The notes under the pieces were generated by a model that had not been told where the DNA came from, did not search any database, and saw only the letters and a program-made list of their open reading frames with translations. 64,000 nucleotides of DNA, taken from assembly GCA_032718475.1 (NCBI GenBank), contig JAUCBJ010001692.1, positions 1 to 64,000 on the forward strand, given 5' to 3'. Position numbers and translations under genes: made by a program. This document shows positions 9,810 to 19,721 of this stretch, piece by piece. How positions within the stretch are numbered: the first letter of the stretch is position 1; every line of letters starts with the position of its first letter. The DNA comes from Nemertoderma westbladi. Lineage: Eukaryota > Xenacoelomorpha > Nemertodermatida > Nemertodermatidae.

Positions 9810-10199
9810 TGTGTTGTTAGTTGGTTAACAAGCCTAAATTATTATCCTACATAATAGCTGGATCTCATTCAGGGACTGTTATAATATCATCAATATTTTT
9901 GGTAATTAATATAATCAGCAACAGTTTAGGCCTAATTCTGAAATATCAATGTTTTCACAAGTGTTTTTATAATTTCAAGGAAATACTACCTAGTAAAAAA
10001 AACACTAGCTACACCTTAATAAATAATATATAATAATGTTCTCGAACACTTACCAATAACAAAAATAAAAAAACATACAGTATTTTTAAAATTTCAAAAA
10101 ATTATAGCAACTAACACTAGCTACCATAAAAGTATCTCTACTAATGTTCTAGAACATTCACCAATATCAAAAAAGCACTAAAAAGTTGCTATCAGGAAC

Positions 10200-10452
10200 C
10201 GGAAAATTCGGTCCCGGACAATTCGGTCCTAGGACAATTCGGTCCTAGGACAATTCGATCCTAGGACAATTCGGTCCTAGGTCAATTCGGTCCCGGACAA
10301 TTTGGTCCCGGACAATTCGGTCCTAGGACAATTCGGTCCTAGGACAATTCGGTCCTAGGTCAATTCGGTCCCGGACAATTCGGTCCCGGACAATTCGGTC
10401 CCATTTATTTAGTGTTTTGGGACCGAATTGTCCGGGACCGAATTGTCCTACA
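10200..10452. repeat. GGACAATTCGGTCCC array, copy 2
   Basis: About a dozen direct units alternating GGACAATTCGGTCCC and GGACAATTCGGTCCTA types, a spacer ATTTATTTAGTGTTTT, then two inverted units. Orientation and architecture match copy 1. Similar pyrimidine-rich flanks (CTCTATACTC, CGTCTGCTTC) border both arrays on the outer side. Confidence 0.9.
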
Positions 10453-12230
10453 TCCGTCTGCTTCCCTAGCAGCCCTCTCTCTATACTCTCGCCACCTGCT
10501 CGGCTCTTTCTTTACATTCACTCGCTAACTCCCTTTCCCTTTCTAACAACGCAGTCCCCTCATCCAACTGTCTCTCTAACTCCTTTTGGTCCAACGCAAC
10601 TATGTCTAACTAACGCCAGATCTATTTCTAACACCCTTCTTTCTTTGGGGATGTACACTATATACTGTACGGCATTATCCCCGATCGCCACAATTCAAAC
10701 AGTTCTGTGGCGAATTCTCTCGCCCTCTCATTCGCCAACTCGCCCTGCCTTAATCGGGCTAAATAGTGAAAGTGTTTATTGCACTCACCGAGTCTGCGGT
10801 TTAACTTGGGTTCATATATCTTTCCTCCTTTCTTGGCGTCGTTGAGGATTACACCATACCATCTCCCTTAATACACCAATGGAATGCTCAGTAAACTCGT
10901 TGTATAGTAGCTCAGTGTGGGATTTTCTTAGTCCGGTATTCATTTTAAGTAACCACATTATTATATACTCGGATACATCTCTATATAGTTCCCAATTTTC
11001 ATTTAAATGGGGGGGGGGGGGGGGGGGTGGGGTAACCCCCCCCCCCCCTCACCCCCTGAATACAATTTCATATCTTTTTGCATCTACAGCTGAATTTAAT
11101 GGGGATTGCAGACCTGAAAACCGCTTAGAAAGCCCCCTTTTAGTTTTTGAGGTATCGTGGAATATATGTCTCACAATCTGTCTGTGAAAATGTAAGATAG
11201 ACAACCGGCGGACGGCAGACTTCAAGACATCCTCGCCGTTCTATCATCCCCGTCAACCGACGGAGAAAGTTCTCATACAGACTCATCCCGAAGATTCCAA
11301 CAAATATTAAAACTAACATCTGAAGTTATATCAGCGACCCCGAAAACCCCTGTAAATATAATTTAAGCTCGGTGGTCGTGGTATGCATCCTTCCAACTAT
11401 CCCATTTACTATTAACCAACCAGACCCCATACTGGCAATTTTGGGGGGAAGGTTTGAACTTGAAAGTATTTATCTCTGAATGACATATTTTCACACGAAA
11501 AATACTACCGTTTTTTGTAATTTTTTATTTATATTAAAGGTAATTTCATAAGCTTAAATAAATTCCGGCTAGTTTTCTTGATTACATAATATTTCCAATA
11601 TTGCAAATGATCAGAAATAGAAAATTAAAACACAAAAAGTGGCCGAAAATGAACATGCTGTTTCAAAAAATGTGGTATCGAAAAATACCCCAACCCCCCC
11701 CCCCCCCCCCTTGGGGGGTATTTTTCCCTCACCCTCACAGGCTACTGTCGCCGGCAAACTAACTACAGCCTTCTAAACAACGTACATTATTGATCGGTTG
11801 TGTAGGAACCAGCCCAGGCTTTCCTACTCCGAGGGTTTAAAACAACAGGAAAAACAACAATGGGGAAACAAATGTTCCTGCCCAAGCGTTAAATAACCGG
11901 GAAAATAACTCAATAATAGGGTAATAAGTGTGTTATTCCCCATTACCTTCACTCATCTACGGGTAATTTATTGATTAGGCTTCAACATTTTCTAAAAGGG
12001 TTTTGTTTGGGGGAGTTGATTAAAAATGGGGCTTTGCACGTAATCCCTGGCCTAACGCCCGAATAAAAGTTTAACTTTTTTTATTTATTTTTCATTTATT
12101 GTTTTGGTTAGAATAACTTGCCATTGTAAACAGCTCATTTCCCTTAATTTAACATTGAGACGAAATATGAATTCGCCGAGATGGGATTTGCGCCAAAAAA
12201 CGGCAAAAAACTAGCATATGTTCTAGAAGG
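10453..12230. other. Intergenic with an exon-like open segment and G/C runs
   Basis: Pyrimidine-rich DNA to about 10,600. Facing G (11,010-11,027) and C (11,037-11,049) runs are separated by GGGTAA-like bases, and there is a C run at 11,694-11,711. At about 11,191-11,367 a 57-codon plus-strand frame without ATG contains RLQDILAVLSSPSTDGESSH and has coding-like composition. No family is recognised and no splice sites are certain. Confidence 0.4.
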
Positions 12231-12413
12231 TAATCTTTTTTTATGTGTACCCATGACCATATTTTTTTTACTATAGCTAGTTTTTGCTACTTTATTTTAG
12301 AACTATTCTATTTCATGTTAGCTATTATTAGGTAAAAAAATTATGTTCTAGAACAAATATTGTTTGTTCTAGAACATTTTTATATAAAAAAAATTAATTA
12401 AAAATTTATTATT

Positions 12414-12498
12414 ATGTGTAATAAATTGTTTATTTATCTACAAACATTAAAAAATACATATTATCAGGCTAGCTAGTGATTTTCCAAATTAGCTAATT
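12414..12498 (+). repeat. Left copy of a direct repeat flanking the RLE element
   Basis: GTGTAATAAATTGTTTATTT through TTATCAGGCTAGCTAGTGAT to TTAGCTA recurs at 17,569-17,661 in the same orientation, with an added T/A run in the second copy. It brackets the RLE retrotransposon and may be an unusually long target duplication or a duplicated MITE. Confidence 0.6.
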
Positions 12499-12899
12499 TT
12501 CCAAATTATTTAAAAAAAAATCAAATAAAAATATTTCTTAAAAATTGTTAATTATGTGTAATAAATTAATTATTTGTTTTATATTATTTTAGATTACTTT
12601 GCATAAGAATTGTTACTAAATTATGAAAATAATTAAATATCGAAGCACAAAATGATGATTACTGAACAAAAGTTATGTTATGTTACATGGGATCTAAGTC
12701 GTTCACTCTCAGTTTCTATGCGGTCTCGTCAGCACTCATCGGGGTCTCTTTTAGTTTGTTAATGGCAGCGAGTTTATCTTCCGCTGTCGTCCCATTGGTT
12801 ACTCCGTTAGTTACCGTTTCGATGATCTTAGCCACGCTCAGAGAGGTCTGGGCCTCTGATCCCCGCACCATCACCAAACCCCAAGCCCCGCCAACTGCG

Positions 12900-13472
12900 T
12901 CATCCACCCCGGATGCATAGGGAGCTAGACCGCACCAACGCAAACTGGAGCCGGCGGCGAATTCCTCCGAGGATGCATCCTAGTCCTCTCTCTCGCATTC
13001 CTTCTCTCCTGCTAACCAGTGACTCAGCGAGGTGACGGATCAGAATCTGCGTCTCATCGCACCAGACCCCATCTGTTGTTCCGGCGAGGGGGGTGAATTC
13101 CATCCGTCGGGCTTCGCAGATCGAGCGGTAGTGTTCCTTCTTTACATGGCAGCGAGCTTCAAGGATTGACGTGGTGGACCGGTTGGTCTGTGTATATGAT
13201 GTGGCGTCAGCGTTAATTAACACAACATCAAAAGACGCCACACGTTGGTTTGACCAGATACCCCGAGCCACCAGATCTGCCCGAACACCTCCAACTTCAA
13301 GGCCCTCACGATCGGTATGACCCCGGGAGAGTGTCACTTCTCGCTCCACACAGGAAGGACCAACCACCTCAGCCATTAGCTGGCCAAAGACTTCGCGAAC
13401 CTCGTCGTGTCGTTTGATCACAAGCCCTCCGGTTTTACAGCTCAAGGCATGGGAGGTTGTAAAGACACCCCC
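12900..13472 (-). pseudogene. RLE-type retrotransposon, endonuclease half
   Basis: On the minus strand this continues the protein begun at 17,568. It opens with GVFTTSHALSCKTGGLVIKR, completing a C-x2-C...H-x4-C motif whose first two cysteines lie at 16,26x. It then reads RHDEVREVFGQLMAEVV, and a catalytic-like RADLVARGIWSNQRVASFDV. The order of zinc motif, R-H-N/D, D and D-V is that of the C-terminal restriction-like endonuclease (PD-(D/E)XK) of site-seeking non-LTR retrotransposons. It ends LLxSSSLCIRGG-like with a stop at 12,900. The downstream frame at 12,716-12,943 is probably 3' UTR. The gene is split by the CR1-like LINE at 13,473-16,250. The family call is by motif; the exact clade is unsettled. 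Confidence 0.7.
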
Positions 13473-15702
13473 TTACCATTTGGCCACATTTGTTGTTGTC
13501 AACTCTTTTGACGTTTATCTGTCCGAAACTGAAACTCCTCGATCAATTTATGATTATAATAAATTTACTAAAGATAAATTCTTATCTGACATAAATAATC
13601 CTTCAAATTGGACATATAATGATGACGCTATTTTGAAAGAAGAAAAATTCCAAGTTTTTTACAACAATTTTAATTTAATTTGTGCCAACCATTTGCCGAA
13701 AAAAACAATAAACCCGAAATTAATTCCGAAAAAACCATGGATGACAACTAACTTGGTCAAATGTGTAAGGAGGAAAAATAAACTATACACTGCTTTCATC
13801 TCAAACCCGTCGGATACAAATCTTTCACAATATAAAACCTACCGAAACACTCTCACAAAAATTATGCGTAATGCCCAAAAAAGTTATTACGAAAATGAGT
13901 TTCTGAAAAATCAAAACAATAGCAAAAAAACCTGGAAAACAATAAATACGGCACTACAAAAAGATCCAAAACATTATCGTCCCCCGTGAAAATCAAGATA
14001 GATTCAATAGATTCAACTACAACTGATAAATCTATTATTGCTAATATATTAAATAAACACTTTGCATCGATTGGGCCGCAATTAGCGAGTAAAATACCAA
14101 AATCACAAAGGCAACCAACTCGTTATGTAAAAAATAATAAATTTAATTCTTTCTCACTCATAGAACCCAGTGAAACTGAAATAATATATTTTTTGTTAGA
14201 TATCGACAAAAATGTCTCAACTTTTGACGAGTTTCCTGTCTTATTGGTCAAATTAGCTGCCCACAGCCTTGCCCCTAACCTAACTTATCTCATTAACCTT
14301 TCAATTAAAAATGGATTCTACCCAGATGCTCTAAAAAAGGCTAAAATAATACCAGTTTTCAAATCCGGAGATCCAACCGATAAAAACAATTACCGCCCGA
14401 TATCAATATTACCCTTATTCACAAAGATATATGAACGTGTAGTCAATTCCCAATTACTGACCTTCTTAAACAAATACGACCTGTTATCACCATGTCAACA
14501 CGGATTTCGTAAACACATAACGACAACGGACGCTATTCTTACTGTTACGGAACAACTACAGGAAACACTTGACAACGGTAGCTCTGCATGTTTAATATCA
14601 GTAGACTTAAAGAAAGCCTTCGACACCCTACTGTACCACATGACATACTGTACTACTGAAAAAATTAGATTGTTACGGGATACGGGGACTTCCATTGCAA
14701 CTTAAAGGCAGCTTCTTACATAACCGCTCTCATATTGTCTCTATTGATGGTATTACCTCAGAACCAGCTTTGGCCCCTTGCGGTACCCCACAGGGGGCTA
14801 TATTAAGTCCCATTTTGTTTCTTATGTACATAAACGACTTACCGCTCTGCACAAAACTTTTCACCACACTCTTTGCAGACGACACAACTTTACTCTATTG
14901 CCATAGCAATACTGACACACTAATCTCGACAGTCAATACGGAACTCTCTAAATTAGACAATTGGCTCATTGACAATAAATTATCCCTAAACCTTAAAAAC
15001 ACTGAATATATAATCTTTAACAACTCTAGGAACTATATAACACCCAACATCACTATTAGATCCACTAATCTTACGGAAGCTACCGCCACTAAGTTTTTAG
15101 GTATATATATTGATAATAAAATTAACTGGTCGACTCATTGTGAATACATACTCTCTAAAATATCCAAATTATCTGGTATTTTCTTCAAATTGCGACACAT
15201 TTTACCTCTACACATTATGAGAACCCTGTACTTTGCACTAGTTCACCCTCACATACTGTACGGAATTTTAATGTGGGGAAATAGCTACAACTATAACACG
15301 TCGAAAATAAAAGTAAAAATAAATAAGATAATCAGAGCAATAACATTTAGCCATTACCAAGCGCATGCAGCACCTATTTATAAATCTCTACAAATCCTCT
15401 CACTAGAAAAATTATTTGACCTAGAAGTAGCTAAATTTATGTACGACATTAACAAACATAAGAAAACTGAAACCATGCAAAAAATATTCCGTCACACAAG
15501 TACAATACACAAATATTCCACGCCCTCTGCTTCTACACAAAAGTTCTTTGTCCCTCGTGTCCGCTTACAACTTTCCCAAAATTCTATAAAATATACAGGA
15601 CCTAAAATTTGGAATGATTTACCCTTAGAACTTAAAAACTCACTATCTAAAAATGCCCTAGCAAATAAATTAACAAAACGTTTTCTTGATACCTTGTCTT
15701 GA
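13473..15702 (+). pseudogene. CR1/Jockey-like LINE ORF2 (RT), frameshifted
   Basis: Three consecutive frames make one ORF2: 13,473-13,988, 13,986-14,640ish and 14,695-15,702. The first starts in YHLATFVVVN, the tail of an APE endonuclease, and continues as a basic linker. The second has NNYRPISILPLFTKIYERVV and CQHGFRKHITTTDAIL (RT motifs 1-2) and a VDLKKAFDT motif A. The third has TPQGAILSPILFLMYINDLP (motif B) and FADD at 14,872-14,883 (catalytic aspartates). The rest reads through to GPKIWNDLPLELKNSL, the usual C-terminus without RNase H. Frameshifts lie near 13,975 and between 14,625 and 14,680. The RT supplies target-primed reverse transcription; this copy is dead. Confidence 0.9.
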
Positions 15703-16250
15703 AGCTGGTAAAGATTCCACAAATAAAGTATCCACTTTGCGACTTAGGCATACTGTCCATACTCAAGTTAGACCTATACTGTATTTATCTATGTTTGACC
15801 TATATACAATAAAACATCTCCAATATATCCAATGTGCAGTATATTCCTGATGGGTCCCACTAGCTAGCAACTGTTTCATAAACATGTTTTTTTACATTCC
15901 GAGCACCTAAATTATCTCCTTTCGAATCTATCGAGTAACACCCCCCCCCCCCCCCCCGCCTCTCCTGATCAGTCCACTAAACCTTTCACAGTCATGCACC
16001 AGTGGAAACCTATACTAGCTTTGCTACAGCTGACCACTGGCTGCACCCCAACACCCCACGGCTACGGCATATTATCATTAGGCCTATCATATCACCCACA
16101 TTCATGAATAAATACTGATCAACCTTAAACATTTTATGGTGACCTTTGGTGTTGGGTTTTTGCAATATACTGTATAACGATATCGAAAGGCGAACTTCCG
16201 AAATTAAAGGCCCGGGCCTATCCCGGATTGAAAATTGAAATTGAAATTGA
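15703..16250 (+). other. 3' UTR of the CR1-like LINE
   Basis: No coding potential. It contains AATAAA at about 15,722, a 17-base C run and a terminal ATTGAA-type simple repeat ending at 16,250. The adjacent minus-strand reading frame that crosses 16,010-16,250 is a run-through of the host ORF into this UTR. Confidence 0.75.
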
Positions 16251-17568
16251 CCCCCACACCCTTCACATTTGTCTGGAGTAGCTGGTGGGGTGAGGCCGTA
16301 ACGAAGGGCTAACCCATCTCTGAACTCGTCGGGACTCAGATCGGTGTGGTCCAGAACTGATGGCTGTGCTGTCAACCACCCCCCGATCTTGTATTTAACT
16401 GCACGCTCGACAGTCCTCCTCCGAGCCACAGGCAGCGATGAGACCACAGACTCCCGTTGCTGTTTATAGGCCTCTTCCTGATGGATGCGACTTTCCTGCA
16501 ATACACTTCGGAGGTGTGCAGCATGATTTGCTGTATTTAGAGGGCTTTGGGTGCAGATTGCTTCAGTAACAAGAGCTGACGCGCATACCGAGCCAGTCCG
16601 GGCAGGACCGACTCTCTTAAGGGGGTCCCGCAGACCAATCCCACCATGGCGTACGGGTAGGAGGGCAAGATCCCTCTCGATGACACTGTGTGCAGTACCA
16701 AACAAGGACGGGACAAAGTCCTGAATCAGTGCTGTGCGGATGGGGGCAATATCTTCTTCCACTGTTGGGGCAACTCTTAAAAGAAAATCCCATTCAGCTT
16801 GCACGCACCGGGACATCCCGGTGTGGGCGGCTTGGGGGAAGTCCTTGGCAACCTCTGAAAGTTTTTTGATGCTAGATACCCAGCCCTCTACTTTGCCTGC
16901 GACAAACTCCCTGCGTGCTGACTCATCCCCAATGAAGCCGCCCAGATAACGGTGGCCTAAAACCACCTGGACCCCACTGGGACCAAACAGCGTTTTGGCT
17001 GCCTCTTCAAGACCGGGTTTAATTATTAGGATGGATTTTGTAGGTTCTGGGTTATACCCTATATGAGGTCCCTGTCTGAGTAGCTCGGTCCACCACTCAA
17101 AGACTCCTGTGAGTGACCCTGCTGAAGAGGAGTCGTCAGCATACCATGATTGGCGTTGTGATGGGGCCGGTGTTGGTAATGTCAGGTTTGTTTGCGGGGT
17201 GGTTTGTTGTGGAGGGTGTGAAGGTTGGGCCAGAACCGGGACTGCACGGAGGTTGCGAATAAGTGGTAGTGTTGCACAGCCATACCCAAGCATAGCCAGA
17301 GGATCACCCTGGGTGAATCCCTCCTGACTCCAGAGTGGTGCGTCACTGCCTAGCATATAGAGGGCTGCATGGCCGTTATATGCATTATAGAGAAACTTAG
17401 ATGCCCTGTGCCAGTATTGCCGACAATTCCAAAGTGCTACTGGGCGACTTATTGCATTAAATGCATTCTTTGCATCAACTAATAGTAGCGCCTCGGTTGA
17501 ATCTTCTTCGAATATGGCATTCATCGCATGGACTGCTCCCTCAATACCTGCCTTTGTGCCTGCACATA
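16251..17568 (-). pseudogene. RLE-type retrotransposon, reverse transcriptase half
   Basis: Minus-strand frame from 17,568 (LCAGTKAGIEGAVHAM) to the LINE junction. RT motif A reads EALLLVDAKNAFNAISRPVA, motif B SQEGFTQGDPLAMLGYGCAT, motif C WYADDSS with YADD at 17,132-17,143. The thumb follows, with VVLGHRYLGGFIG and RHGGIGLRDPLKRVG. It ends CEGCGG, whose partner His/Cys lie in the second half at 13,472. The frame is open for about 440 codons, so the element was fairly intact when the LINE entered. The N-terminus is missing: the match ends abruptly at 17,568, where the flanking direct repeat starts. It supplies RT for target-primed integration. Clade assignment would need a tree. Confidence 0.8.
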
Positions 17569-17663
17569 GTGTAATAAATAGTTTATTTATCTATAAACAT
17601 TTAACATTTTTTTTTTAAAAATACTAATTATCAGGCTAGCTAGTGATTTTCCAAGTTAGCTAC
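17569..17663 (+). repeat. Right copy of the direct repeat flanking the RLE element
   Basis: GTGTAATAAATAGTTTATTT through TTATCAGGCTAGCTAGTGAT to TTAGCTACA matches 12,414-12,498. The minus-strand BEL element enters just after it. Confidence 0.6.
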
Positions 17664-17668
17664 AGTAT

Positions 17669-18550
17669 TGTTCGCGCTTTTAGACCTTTAGCAGTTTAAC
17701 CTGCCAAATTTAGGTGTCTTCTAGGTTATAAATCGACTTTAGCCTATGACAAGTATTTGATACACATAAAACTACATTAGCCGAAGCCAGCCTATGCGCG
17801 ACCATTCACCCACTGGATTTACCCGGGAGACTGGATTCAGAAGCTCTGACCTTATTGCGGTGTAGGCCTACTATATTATTCGATTGATCGTTAATATATA
17901 ATCTCTGACAAATATTATTCACTTTCGGGAAATATTAACAGTTCCTTTAGGACGTGGCGCTCTAAGTATGTAAACAGAATTATGACTTACACTAAACACA
18001 ACGGGATGGCTATTGATTCACGTATAAAGCGCATTCTTTAGGAGATGCTTTGTTATCTATCACACTCATGCACACTACTGCACAATGCTGCACACCGATC
18101 TGCCGACCTTCACTAATTTTAATCATATATAAGGAGAACAGCCAATGACACATGTAGGGTCTATGAAATAGCATTCAATTCACTCCAAAACCACTATAAT
18201 GTAAGTCGCAATTGCTATATGTAACCGGTCTCTCTAACCTTCAGTATATCAAGAAGATTGGGGTTTTCTGATTATTTATCGATATTCTCCAAATATAACA
18301 ATATTCCATCAACTGATACAATTAATAACCGACAGTAAATAGCAGTAAAAATAATGCGGTGTTTGTATGTGACAATATGAGCAGTTTGTGATATGCAGAT
18401 TTGGTTTGCCAGTTTTGTTAACAGTTATACGTTTCTATGATCAAAGCCGTTCTAATGTTTGGCTAAAGTCTGAAACACAGAATAATTCCAAAGCCGGTGT
18501 TCTGGGCTTAGAAAGATACACACTGACTGAATTGTGTGAGTTTCTGTATG
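17669..18550 (-). repeat. 3' LTR of minus BEL, part 1
   Basis: Inner (R-U5-side) 882 bp of the 3' LTR in minus orientation, beginning TGTTCGCGCTTTTAGACC. It ends at GTATG (18,546-18,550), which is repeated at 31,205-31,209 on the far side of the plus-strand BEL insertion. Confidence 0.95.
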
Positions 18551-19721
18551 TGTAAAAGCTTTTGCGTCATTAACCGGTTATTTTCCCTTAAAGTACTCTG
18601 TAGTTGGTTTACCAGGCATAAAAAGGCTGTGTCCTTGCTGTACTGGTGTTTTAGAGGACATAAAAGTCATTTCTTCTGTATTTGTACTTTAGAGGACATA
18701 ATCCGCAATCTCGTGACGCGATAAGCTAGATACTCTTGAAAACAGTGTCGCTACCATGACGACGGCTAACAGCTGATATTGCCACGTCGACATTTCTTTG
18801 TTTCTTTGTTCTCTCGTGGTTCGGTTGACCAATCAGAGCGTTTTTGTCTCTGTGTTGGAGGTATATACAGAACTCAGTAGTTCAGTGTTATGTTTTTTGC
18901 CCAGAGCCTAAGAACATCGGCTTTTGGCACCTCCGTATATCAGCATTCTTTAGCTTTACATTAGTAGGCTTAATTATAGAACGTATATCTGTTATCATAC
19001 AAATCAAACTACTTACAAACCAATTCAATGCTGTTCAGTGTTATTGTTTATATCTTACTAATATTACTGCTTTTGCTGTCGGTTGTTCATTATATTGGTT
19101 GATGAAATATTATATCGGAATACTGATCAATAGTCAGACACCCCACCTTCTTGATATACTAAAGGTTAGAGAGACCGGTTACAGATAAACGATTGCGACC
19201 TATGTTGAGTGGTTTGAAGTGAATCTAATGCTATTTCATATGCCCAACATAAATTGTCTGTTGCTCTCTTTATACGTGACCAAATTTAGTGAAGGTCGGC
19301 AGATTAGTGTGCAGTATTGTGCAGCATTGTGTATGATTGTAACTGATAACAAAGCATCTCCTAAAGAATGCGCCATATACGTAAATCTATAGCCTTTTCG
19401 TTGTTTCTAGTTTAAGTCATAACTCTGTTTACATATTTAGAGCGCCACGTCCTAAAGGAACTGTTAATATTTCCCGAAAGTGAATAATATTTGTCAGAGA
19501 TTATATTACGATCAGTCGAATAATACGGTAGGCTTACACCATCAATCATTAAGCTCCGAACTCAGTCTCCCGGGTATATCCAACGGGTGAATGATTGCGC
19601 ATAGACTGGCTTCGGCTAATGTAGTGTATCAAATACTCGTCATAAGCTAAAGAATATATATCATCCAAAAGACATCCTAATTTGGCAGGTTAAACTGTCA
19701 AAGGTCTTAAAAGCGCAAACA
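18551..19721 (+). repeat. 5' LTR of plus BEL
   Basis: 1,171 bp, TG...CA ends. It contains a CCAAT-box/TATA-box promoter and, near the start, repeated GTACTTTAGAGGACATAA-like blocks (18,640-18,705) typical of reiterated U3 sequence. The sequence after it (ATAACAGATATAGC, 19,722 on) is the expected primer-binding position; the tRNA was not identified. Confidence 0.95.
18829..18900 (+). promoter_or_regulatory. LTR promoter: CCAAT and TATA boxes
   Basis: GACCAATCAGAGCG (CCAAT at 18,829-18,833) is followed by TATATA at 18,862-18,867. A start site is expected about 25-30 bp downstream, near TTCAGTG (18,891). The CCAATCAGAGCG box is kept in all LTRs of the window, including diverged ones (minus strand at 31,23x, 45,77x and 51,34x; plus strand at 51,93x), which supports function. 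Confidence 0.6.

Larger units (their letters stand above)
7607..10160. mobile_element. Region bounded by inverted GTTCTAGAAC termini
   Basis: GGTGAATGTTCTAGAAC at 7607-7623 and its reverse complement at about 10,144-10,160 face each other. Inward of both lie related blocks containing GGTAGCTAGTGTT and CTAGCTAGTATTTTTT. A complete ~220-bp relative sits at 57,777-57,998. The two GGACAATTCGGTCCC arrays flank this interval directly. No transposase frame is visible; it may be two separate MITEs rather than one unit. Confidence 0.4.
13473..16250 (+). mobile_element. CR1/Jockey-like LINE inserted in the RLE element
   Basis: The host ORF stops making sense at the CCCCC of 13,468-13,472 and resumes exactly at CCCCC of 16,251-16,255, so 5 bp are duplicated. 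The insert ends in a short ATTGAAATTGAAATTGA microsatellite tail, as in CR1/L2/I-like LINEs. It begins inside the end of an endonuclease domain, so it is 5'-truncated. A C run lies at 15,941-15,957 in its 3' UTR. Confidence 0.9.

Noticed and set aside
7447-10452. CRISPR-like arrays
   Set aside because: Units are contiguous with no unique spacers, and the genome is animal.
12675-12943. Frames on both strands at 12,675-12,943 as separate genes
   Set aside because: They lie in the 3' flank of the RLE element ORF, have no recognisable motif and overlap one another.
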